Notes: generated by a model not told the origin, from the sequence alone. 30,000 bases of DNA from Stramonita haemastoma (GCA_030674155.1 CM060320.1:32372176-32402175); one strand, 5' to 3'; positions 10,040 through 20,178 are shown, counted from the stretch's first letter. Program-made: numbers and translations.

Positions 10040-11067
10040 GTGAGCATACAGTTTGAATTACTATGGGTGAGCGTACAATTTGAATTACTCTAGGTGAGCA
10101 TACAGTTTGAATTAATATCTATATGTGAGCGTACAATTTGAACGACTATAGGTGAGCATACAGTTTGAATTAATATCTATATGTGAGCGTACAGTTTGAA
10201 TTACTATAGGTGAGCATACAGTTTGAATTAATATCTATATGTGAGCGTACAGTTTGAATGACTATAGGTGAGCATACAATTTGAATTACTATAGGTGAGC
10301 ATACAACCGAACATACAATTTGAATACTATAGGTGAGCATACAATTTGAATTACTATAGGTGAGCATAAAGGTGAATTACTATAGGTGAGCATAAAGGTG
10401 AATTACTATGGGTGAGCATACAGTTTGAATGACTATAGGTGAGCATACAGTTTGAATGACTATAGGTGAGCATACAATTTGAATGACTATAGGTGAGCAT
10501 ACAATCTGAATGACTATAGCTTAGTATAGGTAAGCATACAGTTTGAATTACTATAGCCTAGTATAGGTGAGCATACAATTTGAATTACTATAGGCACTGG
10601 GTGGGCCAAAGGAAACATGCTTTGGGTGTTGACACCTCAAGAAATGACTGCCGAGATCTTGTGCACACGTTAAAAACCATTCTGTTTTTCAGAAGAGTAG
10701 GCCATTGTGTGCTGGTGGGAAGGGATGACAAAATTACAAAACTGCATACACACGGGGCTGGATGTAAAGAAGCACATGAGTGTTTATTCCATCATCCTCA
10801 AAATAAAAGAATTTAAAAAAATGTATGTAGACGGATGCTATTGCCGAGAAGTTAAGATTGTTTGACTTCAAATCCTGTGGCTCTATAAAGTCATGGATTC
10901 GAATCTTGGCAGCGGCACTTTGTGAATTGGGATGGAAATTTTTACAGTCTCCCAGGTCAACTTAAAAGTGCAGGCTGCCTGTGTCTTAATTTTTTGTGTG
11001 TTGTGTGTGTATACACAAGGTCAAATATGCACAATATAGATCTCATGTCATGTCAGTGTTTGATGTG

Positions 11068-11143
<76 letters not shown>

Positions 11144-12025
11144 GGAAACAACAGGTATGTAAGTTTTTTTTTAAAGACAGTGTAGAGTTACTTGCACGTA
11201 TACATATACTTTAGCAGATTTTTTTATGTGTTGCAATTTGTCTGAACTTTTCCATATATTTCTTCAGGTGGGAACGATATTGTTCCGACGGCACTGCATG
11301 ATCACTCTGGAAGTGACCAGTCAAGACAAGAGCTTCCAGTGGCTGCTGCAGTGGATATCGCGCTATGGGACACGCACACAGCACCTGAGTGTGGAAACCA
11401 CCTTCAGTCAGACAGACACAGGAAAGGTACAGAAGTTTGTGACGTCCACATGAAAAGACACACACACCACACACACACACATGAATGAGTGTGCACATGT
11501 CCACAGATTTGACATCTTCCTGGGTATGCGTACACTCACAGTTTAGTGCACAAATATTCTCTTTAACCAATGACTGACCGAATTTCTGGTCTATGGTAAT
11601 AAATGTTCTGGCCCTTGTAATCAAGTTCTCATTGCAGATTTGAATTTTTATGTATATCTAAAGCAACATCTGCAAGAGAATTTCTTACTTTTGTGGTATC
11701 TTAATCTTTCTTATCCTGAGTGCTTGACAAGAAAATGTACTTCTGAAAAAATGTGTCAGAAAAAAAGTTGTAGGAATTTAAAATATCATTGGCACCAAGA
11801 TGGAAAGATAGTGCACATGAAAGTGATGGGAACAGTATGAGCTGCATTAATTTAAATTTAATTTAATTTAATTTTCATATTTCATAGAAGGGTAAAGAAC
11901 ATTTCTTAAATGTGTTGTGGATCTGAAGAAAAAGACATACGTACTGTGATTCAAAGAAAAGAACATACCAATACATCCGTTGTTAAAATTAAAATTAGAC
12001 TTTTTTTCTTAGCAGCTGTGTGTGT

Positions 12026-12086
<61 letters not shown>

Positions 12087-13812
12087 ATTGAACATTTTTT
12101 GAGAACCTTCAGAATTTAAGACTCACTTGTCTTTAGCCCAATTTCTTTGCCTAGACTTTAAGGTTATTATATATTCCTTGCTTTCATCACACCTGAATCC
12201 ATCCTTGCTCTCATCACTCACAGTATATATATAACTCGTCTCGGATGTGCAGGTCAACACACAATTCGACTTCGTCCCCAGTCCTGGCTCCCATTTCTTC
12301 AACTACCGTGGCTACTGGATTCGAGTGGAGCGCAACCGTGAAAAACAGATGGTCAACTTCCAGGCCGGACTTCCCTTTGAGACCGTGACCATGACAACGC
12401 TGGGTAGAAATCGTGACTTGTTCTTCGACATTTTGGACGAGGCTCGAAAACTAGCTCTGCAGAGTCAAGAGGGCAAGACTGTCATGTACAATGCCATGGG
12501 TGGAGAGTGGCGTCCCTTTGGTTACCCCAGGAGGAAGCGACCTCTTCAGTCTGTGATTCTGGAACGGGGTCTGTCGGAGAAGATTCTGCAGGATGTGAAG
12601 GAGTTTATCGACAGCCCAAAGTGGTACATGGAGAGAGGGATACCGTATAGGCGGGGTTATTTACTGTACGGACCTCCAGGATGTGGCAAGAGCAGCTACA
12701 TTATGGCGCTGGCAGGTAAGGGGTTTTTTTTTTTTCTGATTGCAGGTGAGTTACGTTTTTGCTGTATTCAGATCGGTAAAAGTTGTTGCCTTTAAAAGGG
12801 CTGTGGAGAGAAGGTGTGTAAGAATGTACTACTTTCTTTTAAAAAAAAAAAGTCATCAAAATTTTTTTTTATATACCTGATAACACTGCATCTGAGACAT
12901 TGAGGTCAGTTTTGCCGACTCGCATGAAACAAGTGAAAACTCTTCTTCCCAGTATGTTTGGTAACAATAATGGACATATAATCATTATTCTGTAAACTTA
13001 GGTATGGTAACTTTTAAAGAAAAAAAGATAGAAAGTCCAGGCATTATATATCAAGGACACTCTTGGAAAGCATAAATTCATCCTTTATTTCTAGTATAAG
13101 TCATGGAAATTTCAAATAGATTTATGCAACTTTCTGTTTAAACAAAATATACTTATTTCCTATCTAAGATCTTCCCTCCGTCATAATCTGTCCATGCTCT
13201 TCAACAGCCACTTCTATCTCCATCACCCTGCCTAAGTATGCTGCTTGTATGTCAATGTGTGTGTGTTGTGTGTGTGTGTGTGTGTGTGCACGCGCGCGTT
13301 TATGTGTAACTTGATTCTGTTCATCCTATTTCTGGATGGTTGCATGCAAGATTTGCATGTAAGCACTTTGATTTGTTGCTTTACAAGATTCAGCAGCTAT
13401 ATAAATTCCATACCACATTATTAATATTATTATTACATATACATTATTATTATTATTATTAAACACTGGGCTCTGACAAAAAAAGGGAGTTTGTAATTTT
13501 TTGTACCCTTGGATGGTGGAGAAAATTTCCCAGGTAATGATTTGACAAGCAAATGAAGTGTGGTCTGATGTTGAAAACAATTTGATCTCACCATTTACTT
13601 AAGGTCATTCGCCTACAGTACCAGTTGTGATTTTTTGTTGCTGGCAATAAAAGACAGAGCTGTCAGTTCTGTACACTGTGCAAATTAAAAACAAAACAAC
13701 AAAAAAGTCCATCACACTCATCACCCTCAAAATGATGACACACACACATGGTGACAAACATGTTCACACACCACACACACACACATAACCACACACACAC
13801 ACACACACACAC

Positions 13813-13847
<35 letters not shown>

Positions 13848-16800
13848 AAGGAACAGTTCCAATATTTAGTTACAAAAAATGGTAACATTTTAATTTTTTT
13901 TCAAAAAAGTAAAATCTTTCAATTTTGGTTACAATGCATTGAGAAGTTACAGAGTGATCTACCAGTGTGTAAGGTCAGTCACATGATAAATCACATATGG
14001 CACAACACAACAAAAGTAAGGCTGGGACATCTGTTTTCCATTTTGTTCATCCTGTTGATTTGATCTGGATCTTTCTATGAAAAGACCATCATGGCTGCTT
14101 TCATGGCCAGATGAAATACAGCCATACATGTTCAAACTATCCACCCCCACACTTTGATAGGTACAGGTTTGTTGTGAACTGAAATGATTTACTCTGAGGA
14201 CAATTGCAAAGTTCGAAGTATATTAGTATGTGTTCACAGAAGATGTTTGAGATTCCAGACAAATCGGCGTTTTGTATGGGATAGAAACCACATCCTTGCT
14301 GAATACTGGTAACAACGAGTCATGGTAATTGTACATTTTTAGTACTTAAAAAAAGTACATTTACTTTAAAAAAAAGGTATTTACATTTGTACTTTAAAAA
14401 AAAAGGTACTTACATTGTACTTAAAAAGTATTAATGTACTTAAAAAAGGTATTACATTTGTACTTTAAAAAAAGGTATTTACATTTGTACTTTAAAAAAA
14501 GGTATTTACATTTGTACTTAAAAAAAAAAGGTATTTACATTTGTACTTTTAAAAAAAAGGTACTTACATTTGTACTTAAAAAAAAAGGTACTTACATTTG
14601 TACTTTTAAAAAAGGCACTTACATTTGTACTTTAAAAAAAAGTACTTACATTTGTACTTTAAAACAAAAGGTACTTACATTTGTACAAAAAAAAAAGGTA
14701 TTTATATTTGTAGGTACTTTAAAAAAAAAAAAGGCATTTACATTTGTATATGTACTGAAAAAAAGTGGTATTTACATTTGTACTTTAAAAAAAGTACTTA
14801 CATTTGTACTTTAAAAAAACACCTTTAAAAAGGTATTTACATTTGTACTTTTATAAAAAAAAAAAAGGTACTTACATTTATTTGTATTTAAAAAAAAGGT
14901 ATTTACATTTGTACTTTAAAAAAAAAAAGGTATTTACATTTGTACTTTAAAAAAAAAAGAAAAAGAAAAATGTGTGTGCCAGGGGCCCTGGACTACAACA
15001 TCTGTGTGTTGAACCTGAGCGAGAAAGGTCTGTCTGACGACCGCCTGAACCACCTGCTGACAGTGGCTCCGGAACAAAGCATCATCCTGCTGGAGGATGT
15101 GGACGCTGCCTTCCTCAATCGCGACCTCACCAAAGAAAGTGAGGACCGTTTTTTTTTTTCTTTCTTTTTTTTAATATTTTAATTTTTCTTTCTTTCTTTC
15201 TTTCTTTTTAAAAAAATATGTTTATTTTTCTTTCTTTCTTTCTTTCTTTTTTTTTTTTGTGTGTGTGTGTGTGCCTGTGGCAGGTTCTAGTCGGTCTTCT
15301 TGGTTTGTGAATCTTAGGAGACTGTTGTTGCACATGAACGTTAAAGGCATTTAGTTGTAGGTTTGGTTCCTGAAGCGAGGGAGAGGAGATGGGTGCCACC
15401 TCAGTATACTGTCTGTCTGTGTCTGTCTGTTCTTTTTTGTCGAGGGTAATGGAATAAGTACTTTTTTTAAAGTGCTTTTTTTACATCCAGTCCCTGTGTA
15501 TGTGCAGTTTTGTAAATCTTGTCATCTGTTCCCACTGGCACACATTGCACAGTTCAGTTTTACATGTCTTTCTATGGTGTTGATCTTTTCTCAAGGTGAT
15601 ATCAAGGTATCACAACCTTACAACTTTACATGATGCAATCTTTGTAACTTGTCATGTTTTTGTTAAACCTTTCTGCTTCCTTGTATACTTATGTAAACTG
15701 TGTAAGATTTTTATGCAAACTGTGTATTAGATTTCTAAAGAAGAAAAGTGAATTTTGATTGATTAAGAAAGAACAGTGCAGATGGAAATATATTTATTCC
15801 TTAGGTCAGAATGCAACTGTAGCTAAGGAATGAAAAAATAAATATATACAAACCTAAATTTTGAGGGATGGAAAAAAAACCATGAAAAAGCCTGGAGGTT
15901 CAAGAAGCCACAGAGAAGATGAATAAAGCAACAAGGAATAACTCAGTAACAAGGCTTATTCATAAGATAAAACCCTTGAAAATCAGGAAGACATGGAACA
16001 TAATACCAAAACAATCAGTTGGTTATATGTATCATAAAGCAATCAGTTGATTATGTGTATCATAAAGCAATCAGTTGATTATGTGTATCATAAAGCAATC
16101 ACTTGATTATGTGTTTCATAAAGCTATCAGTTGATTATGTGTATCATAAAGCAATCAGTTGATTGTGTGTGTGCACGCGCGTGCGTGCATGTGTGCGTGC
16201 GCACGTGTGCTCGCGTGCATGCGTGTGTGTGTGAAAGAGCACACTCATGCCTAGTCTCACACAAGTGCGTGAAAGTGAGCGTATAACAGATCTTATCAAC
16301 ACATGTTGTTTGTAGAACTTTACACTTGCACACTTTTGCACAGACCCCTCGATGTACCAAGGGATGGGGAGACTGACCTTCAGCGGTCTGCTCAACGCGC
16401 TGGATGGCGTGGCATCAGCTGAAGCTCGAATCGTCTTCATGACAACCAACTACCTGGACAGGTATTTTGACACACAGAGATCTGCCAACTTTTTTTTTTT
16501 CACTGCACTTGTTTTGTATTACCCTCTTTACTGCGCTGTTGACGAACAGCGTTCATCATAGAAACTGTCACCAGCAATGCTCAGTTGACGATCGCTGTTC
16601 GTCAAGATTCAGCGCTCTCTCTGTTTTGTCCAGCATATGCCTGAGCAAAATATGATAGCAGCGAAAGGGTGAATTAAAGCAGCTTATTTTTCTCCATGGC
16701 TGGTTGTTGTAAAGGTCAAATACTTTTGCTGTGGTCTTTCTCCAGTGCCAGCAAATGAAGATGCCAAATTCTGTTTAATTTTCATTAAAAAAAGTACCAC

Positions 16801-17573
16801 TGTTTAAAAAAAATGTCACTGGAATTATGTTAGAGAAACTGATCTTTTTACACTGGGAAGGTGGGGATTTTTGTTTTGTTTTTTGGGGGGTTTCAAGACA
16901 AGTGTAACTGTTAAAAATGGTGGTGATGAGGATTGATTATTACATTTGCTGAACCTTCAGCATCAGTGAAATGTCACATAGTTTGTTGAGAAGAGTAGAG
17001 ACAGATATGTTGGAGAATAGTTAGCACACCTATTTTTGGCACTTTTTGTCAATCATTAAATTGATAAAATTAATGGGGACAGGATAGCTCAGTGGTCAGA
17101 GCACTGGCTTCCCCAAGCTAAGGTTAAGCAGCAGCGACCATGATTACAAGTGGATGGGTGACCATTTACACGACTTGACTTCAGTAAGTCCCCCCATTCA
17201 CCCAGCTGTAAATGGGTACCTGCCCTCTTTATTGTCAGGGAAGGTAAAGCAGCGACAGAGAGGAGATGGGTGCTGCCTTTAGTATGCTGGTCCTTGGAGA
17301 AGTTAAGGTATCTGACATCTCACTCCCCAACAACCACTTATGTTATGGGAACATCTTATGATCCTTTCTCTTTTTTCCCCCTCCAATTTCTATTGATAGC
17401 ATACAGCAATGATCTAGAATCGATACAACAGAATTCTAACAAGGTTAACAGAATTTTGTAAAGACCATTGAAAAACTTGCAAAATGAATATGAATAATAA
17501 TAAAAATATCGAAATCATTTGTGAAACTGTGATAAAAATATTTTTTAACATTAGCGTAAATTTTAGTTTTAGT

Positions 17574-17606
<33 letters not shown>

Positions 17607-18509
17607 ACACATACCCATATCACCATAATTTTTTTTTTACTATCATTTATACATGCTTGACATTTCAACCCACATCACCATAATTTTTGTTGTTAAGACC
17701 ATTTCTCCAGCTTAACGATTTATTCCATATCACCATAAGTTTAGTTTTCACTACCATTTCTATACATGCTTGTTCACTACCATTTCTATACATGCTTGTT
17801 CATTACCATTTCTATACATGCTTGTTCACTACCATTTCTATACATGCTTGTTCACTACCATTTCTATACTACCATTTCTATACATGCTTGTTCACTACCA
17901 TTTCTATACTACCATTTCTATACATGCTTGTTTACTACCATTTCTATACATGCTTGTTCACTACCATTTCTATACATGCTTGTTCACTACCATTTCTATA
18001 CATGCTTGTTCACTACCATTTCTATACATGCTTGTTCACTGCCATTTCTATACATGCTTGTTCACTACCATTTCTATACTACCATTTCTATACATGCTTG
18101 TTCACTACCATTTCTATACATGCTTGTCACTACCATTTCTGTACATGCTTGTTCACTACCATTTCTGTACATGCTTGTTCACTACCATTTCTGTACTACC
18201 ATTTCTATACATGCTTGTCACTACCATTTCTGTACATGCTTGACGTTTTTCAGACTGGATCCAGCTCTGATCCGCCCAGGCCGAGTGGACATGAAAGAGT
18301 TCGTGGATTACTGCTCTCACTATCAGCTGACCCAGATGTTCCTCCGCTTCTACCCAGAGGAGCCGGAGTCGAGAGCGTCAGAGTTTGCTCACCTGGTCAT
18401 CGGGAGCGGGAAGCCAGTCAGTGCGGCTCAGGTGCAAGGGTTTTTCATGATGCACAAGACTGACCCCGACGCTGTCCTGAACAGTGTGGACAAACTGTCC
18501 GATGTGTGA
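9929..18509 (+). CDS. BCS1L: BCS1L, mitochondrial AAA+ chaperone for complex III assembly (complete, six coding exons)
   Basis: BCS1 sits in the mitochondrial inner membrane and moves the folded Rieske iron-sulfur protein into complex III. Coding exons are 9929-10039, 11268-11426, 12253-12715, 14983-15138, 16344-16461 and 18254-18509. They total 1263 bases, 420 residues plus stop, against 419 in the human protein. All introns are GT...AG and all phases agree. Visible parts: a transmembrane segment at about residues 13-32, followed by basic residues acting as the internal targeting signal; the BCS1-specific domain (about 38-190); Walker A GPPGCGKS at 230-237; Walker B LLED at 280-283; sensor-1 N332 in MTTN; arginine-finger region IRPGR at 342-346; and a C-terminal helical part ending LSDV. 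The start is the first ATG after the leader acceptor at 9875 and matches the family's MPLS/T start. The gene looks intact and functional. Confidence 0.97.
10040..10595 (+). repeat. About 27-bp tandem array of splice-donor-like units, BCS1L intron 1
   Basis: About 19 units built on GTGAGCATACAGTTTGAAT plus TACTATAG, with GCGT/GCAT and CAGTTT/CAATTT variants and a few shortened units. The first unit starts at the GT of the exon 1 donor. Most units keep AGGTGAGC, identical to the core of the real donor. Confidence 0.92.
10596..10815 (+). mobile_element. SINE family A, 3' part, plus orientation
   Basis: Contains GATCTTGTGCACACGTTAAA, AGAAGAGTAGGCCATTGTG, AACTGCATACACACGGGGCT and the tail AGCACATGAGTGTTTATTCC, ending AATAAAAG. 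Confidence 0.7.
10826..11010 (+). mobile_element. Possible tRNA-derived SINE head
   Basis: A B-box-like GGATTCGAATCTT lies about 45 bp after GAAGTTAAGATTGTTTGACT, the spacing of a tRNA-derived pol III promoter. It is followed by CTCCCAGGTCAACTT, a type of SINE body. It starts directly after the family-A copy. No second copy is in the window, so the call is tentative. Confidence 0.4.
11073..11141. repeat. (GA)n microsatellite, BCS1L intron 1
   Basis: About 34 uninterrupted GA dinucleotides. Confidence 0.95.
11268..11426 (+). CDS. BCS1L: BCS1L coding exon 2
   Basis: Residues 38-90. The exon opens with [16 protein letters not shown], the conserved basic stretch after the membrane span, and contains [13 protein letters not shown], near-identical to vertebrate BCS1L. 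Acceptor TTTCTTCAG, donor AAAG/GTACAG, phase 0 at both ends. Confidence 0.96.
11427..12252. other. BCS1L intron 2
   Basis: The intron holds a short CA run (11460-11480), a TTTAA pentamer run (about 11850-11873) and a (GT)n tract (about 12018-12084). No other gene or mobile element was recognised. Confidence 0.7.
12253..12715 (+). CDS. BCS1L: BCS1L coding exon 3, BCS1 domain and Walker A
   Basis: Residues 91-244 plus one base. It covers the rest of the BCS1-specific domain ([21 protein letters not shown]), the linker [15 protein letters not shown], and the start of the AAA+ domain with [17 protein letters not shown]. Donor GCAG/GTAAGG, phase 1. Reading through the donor hits a T-run and then stops. 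Confidence 0.97.
12716..14330. other. BCS1L intron 3, upstream part
   Basis: It holds GT runs (13254-13300), a family-C repeat (13330-13461), a (CA)n tract (about 13738-13844) and AT-rich DNA. No exon was seen between exons 3 and 4. Confidence 0.6.
13330..13461 (+). repeat. Dispersed repeat family C
   Basis: Shares GTAAGCACTTTGATTTGTTG, CTTTACAAGATTCAGC, ATATAAATTCCATAC and a terminal (TTA)n tract with a second copy at 20062-20178. The shape, with a conserved 3' end and short simple-repeat tail, suggests the 3' end of a SINE or LINE. Confidence 0.7.
14334..14962 (+). repeat. 26-30-bp A-rich tandem array, BCS1L intron 3
   Basis: About 19 units of GGTATTTACATTTGTACTTT followed by a variable A-run. 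TACTTAC and TATTTAC alternate. It ends about 20 bp before the exon 4 acceptor and leaves purine-rich sequence where a pyrimidine tract is expected. Confidence 0.92.
14983..15138 (+). CDS. BCS1L: BCS1L coding exon 4, Walker B
   Basis: Glycine 245 is completed across the junction. The exon encodes [20 protein letters not shown] and LEDVDAAF, the Walker B with its acidic pair. The acceptor is TGTGTGTGCCAG preceded by a purine-rich A/G stretch, so it has almost no pyrimidine tract. Donor GAAA/GTGAGG, phase 1. Confidence 0.95.
15150..15275. repeat. T-rich (TTTC)n and GT microsatellite, BCS1L intron 4
   Basis: T-runs with two TTTC blocks, followed by a short GT run, directly after the exon 4 donor. 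Confidence 0.9.
15368..15415 (+). mobile_element. SINE family B, 3' fragment
   Basis: AGCGAGGGAGAGGAGATGGG plus TGCCACCTCAGTATACTG matches the 3' part of the family-B copy at 17074-17330. Confidence 0.55.
15430..15600 (-). mobile_element. SINE family A, 3' half, reverse orientation
   Basis: GTCGAGGGTAATGGAATAAG, a diverged hairpin, then TTTACATCCAGTCCCTGTG, TGCAGTTTTGTAAATCTTG and CATCTGTTCCCACTGGCACA. Confidence 0.75.
15601..16011. other. BCS1L intron 4, no recognisable feature
   Basis: AT-rich intron sequence between a SINE copy and a 28-bp tandem array. No exon or repeat was recognised. Confidence 0.5.
16012..16165 (+). repeat. 28-bp tandem array, five units, BCS1L intron 4
   Basis: The unit is AATCAGTTGATTATGTGTAT plus CATAAAGC. 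Each unit starts with a short palindrome, AATCA GT TGATT. It runs into a mixed GT/GC alternating tract (16166-16233). Confidence 0.9.
16344..16461 (+). CDS. BCS1L: BCS1L coding exon 5, sensor 1
   Basis: Asn 297 is completed across the junction. The exon encodes [20 protein letters not shown] and [13 protein letters not shown], including the sensor-1 asparagine. Acceptor CTTTTGCACAG, donor ACAG/GTATTT, phase 2. Confidence 0.96.
16539..16605. repeat. 13-bp perfect inverted repeat with nested hairpin, BCS1L intron 5
   Basis: TTGACGAACAGCG at 16539-16551 is matched by CGCTGTTCGTCAA at 16593-16605. The left arm also lies in a smaller hairpin (CGCTGTT GACG AACAGCG, 16534-16551). This may be the remnant of a small inverted-repeat element. 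Confidence 0.75.
16606..17073. other. BCS1L intron 5, unassigned part
   Basis: AT-rich intron sequence with no exon or recognised repeat. Confidence 0.5.
17074..17330 (+). mobile_element. SINE family B, tRNA-derived head, plus orientation
   Basis: It starts GGGGACAGGATAGCTCAGTG, continues GTCAGAGCACTGG (a tRNA A-box region), then CCCAAGCTAAGGTTAAGCAG, CACCCAGCTGTAAATGGGTA and GGGAAGGTAAAGCAGCGA. A reverse copy lies at 21850-22115. Confidence 0.8.
17574..17606. repeat. (GT)n microsatellite, BCS1L intron 5
   Basis: About 16 GT dinucleotides. Confidence 0.95.
17745..18243 (+). repeat. 26-bp tandem array with a second, shorter unit, BCS1L intron 5
   Basis: Seventeen copies of the core CATGCTTG in a unit reading ACATGCTTGTTCACTACC plus ATTTCTAT. 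Four extra shortened units (CTATACTACCATTT) recur at intervals, giving higher-order structure. The last unit runs into the exon 6 acceptor about 10 bp later. Confidence 0.95.
18254..18509 (+). CDS. BCS1L: BCS1L coding exon 6, arginine-finger region and C terminus
   Basis: Arg 336 is completed across the junction. The exon encodes [20 protein letters not shown], then [12 protein letters not shown] and a C-terminal AQVQGFFM segment, ending LSDV and TGA at 18507-18509. The acceptor GTTTTTCAG follows directly on a 26-bp tandem array. No AATAAA signal was found close downstream; the nearest exact one noted is at 19377-19382. Confidence 0.96.
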
Positions 18510-18694
18510 TGAAGAAAAAGGGAACTGTGATTGATTTGAGTGTATGCATGCATGGTTTGTGTGGTGTGTGAATACAGAGCGATTGATGATCGATTATCAG
18601 AACAATTCTGTGAGTCTTTTTTGTGTGTGTGTCGTGTGTGTGTGATTTGACTGTGAGTTTTGCCTTATCGCCTTGAAGAGTCATTTGGGGGTTG

Positions 18695-18905
18695 GGGGAG
18701 GCTAGTGTAGTGGTTAGTGGGTTGTCCTTGTGATTTGATGGCCTGGGATTGAGTCCAGGTTTGTTCCACCACCAAGACACCTGTTCAAGGGGATTTTTCC
18801 CCTGGAGTTAACATTAGCACTGACTATGCTTCCCCCAAAACTCCATAGGATGAGACTATAAACTGAGGCCCCATGTGCGAACAAAAAAAGCCCCAGCAAA
18901 AAGCA
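18695..18905 (+). mobile_element. SINE family A, 5' half with tRNA-like head
   Basis: It begins GAGGCTAGTGTAGTGGTTAG (A-box region) and has a B-box-like GGGATTGAGTCC. The body carries AAGGGGATTTTTCCCCTGGA, AACATTAGCACTGACT, AGGATGAGACTATAAACTGA and GGCCCCATGTGCGAAC. This is the best-preserved head of the family here. Confidence 0.8.
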
Positions 18906-19973
18906 AACAACACTCACTATCACCATTGAAAGAAAACAAAGAGAGAAAACCAGAGGTGGCAGCTCATCTGTTTATATTGATATAAGCTTACCCATGATGA
19001 AGACAATACACTCAGAGACCATGGCATGGCATGCATTAAGATGTTTAATTAAGTTGTAAGTCCTCAAAAAAAAAATGTCATTCAGCATCAGACAAGTGTA
19101 GAGAAAAAAAAGTAGAATATTTGTAAGACTGGAGACAAAGCAAGGAAGAACGAGACAAGAAAGCAATTCTGTACTGGGATGCCGTAACAACCCCCCCCCC
19201 CAAAAAAAAACAACAACCCCAAACCAAAACAACCCCCCCCAAAAATAACCCCAACAACAAACAAACATATCAAACAACAAAATTCAACCAATGAATATCA
19301 CTCAACAAAAAACAAAACAACACCTAAAACAAAACCTGTAGCAACATCAATGACAAAACTTACTGAGATTCAAAACAATAAACGGAAAAAAAGAAGAGAA
19401 AAATTATTACACTAAAAAAAAAAAATCTGGTTAGAAATGGTAGCTAGCCAGAAACTAATAATTATTTTCCTTCTCTATGTACATTATATGCGCTCAAGTT
19501 ACATTATAATCTTTTTCAAAAATGGTTTGATTAAATAATTCATGATTAACTGACATGTAAAAAAAAAAAAAAGACAAATGAGAGTTCACACACGTCATAG
19601 AAAGTTTAAAACAAAAATAAAGATGTTAGAATATCAACAAAATATTTAACAGACAAGAATCACCCTTGCCTCAAGGAGAGACATCTTTGAAGACAGATAC
19701 AGATATCTTTAGGGAAATCTTGTCATTAAGCTAGACATTAAAAAAAAAAAAAAGTCTGAGTAAGAATGTACATTTTGCTCTACTATATATTCACACAGCT
19801 GTCAGTTTCTCCCCACTTTCAGCTGCTGTTGATTCCATCCCATCCCAGCTGGGGCCAGCTGGTGCTAATTATTGCAGGAACTGACCACACTTGGACTTGG
19901 TAAAAGGAAGAGGTGTGCTAATTTTAGCACTGGGCCCCGGACCCTTGACTGAGTTATGTCTTCATCTTCTTGC

Positions 19974-19978
<5 letters not shown>
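18906..19978. other. Intergenic, no gene seen
   Basis: A/C-rich and AT-rich DNA with runs of AAC and C near 19190-19270 that create frames of no coding character. It follows BCS1L and may include its 3' untranslated region. Confidence 0.4.

Positions 19979-20021
<43 letters not shown>
19979..20021. repeat. (GT)n microsatellite
   Basis: A run of GT dinucleotides with a late GTAT interruption. Confidence 0.95.
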
Positions 20022-20061
20022 TATATTGAATTTTTTGTTTTTTTTAATCATGGATGATGGC

Positions 20062-20178
20062 ATTCGTGTACATGATTTGAATGCAAGCACTTTGATTCGT
20101 TGCTTTACAAGATTCAGCGTTATATAAATTCCATACATTAATATTTATTTTTTATTATTATTATTATTATTATTATGC
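20062..20178 (+). repeat. Dispersed repeat family C, second copy
   Basis: GCAAGCACTTTGATTCGTTG, CTTTACAAGATTCAGC, TATATAAATTCCATAC and a (TTA)n tail, matching 13330-13461. Confidence 0.7.

Noticed and set aside
14434..14828. Lys/Tyr-rich frames in the array before BCS1L exon 4
   Set aside because: A by-product of the A-rich 26-30-bp minisatellite; array length varies by single A residues, so frame is not kept.
17074..17145. Functional tRNA gene at the GATAGCTCAGTGG motif
   Set aside because: Only the A-box half is tRNA-like; a similar sequence recurs in reverse at 22115 with a shared SINE body.
17687..18509. Plus-strand frames of about 250 codons running from the intron 5 array into BCS1L exon 6
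   Set aside because: The first part is the 26-bp intronic array translated (YHFYTCLF units); the real exon begins after the GTTTTTCAG acceptor at 18253.
18695..18765. Functional tRNA gene
   Set aside because: A-box and B-box-like motifs are present but there is no cloverleaf with a matching acceptor stem, and the sequence continues into the SINE family-A body.
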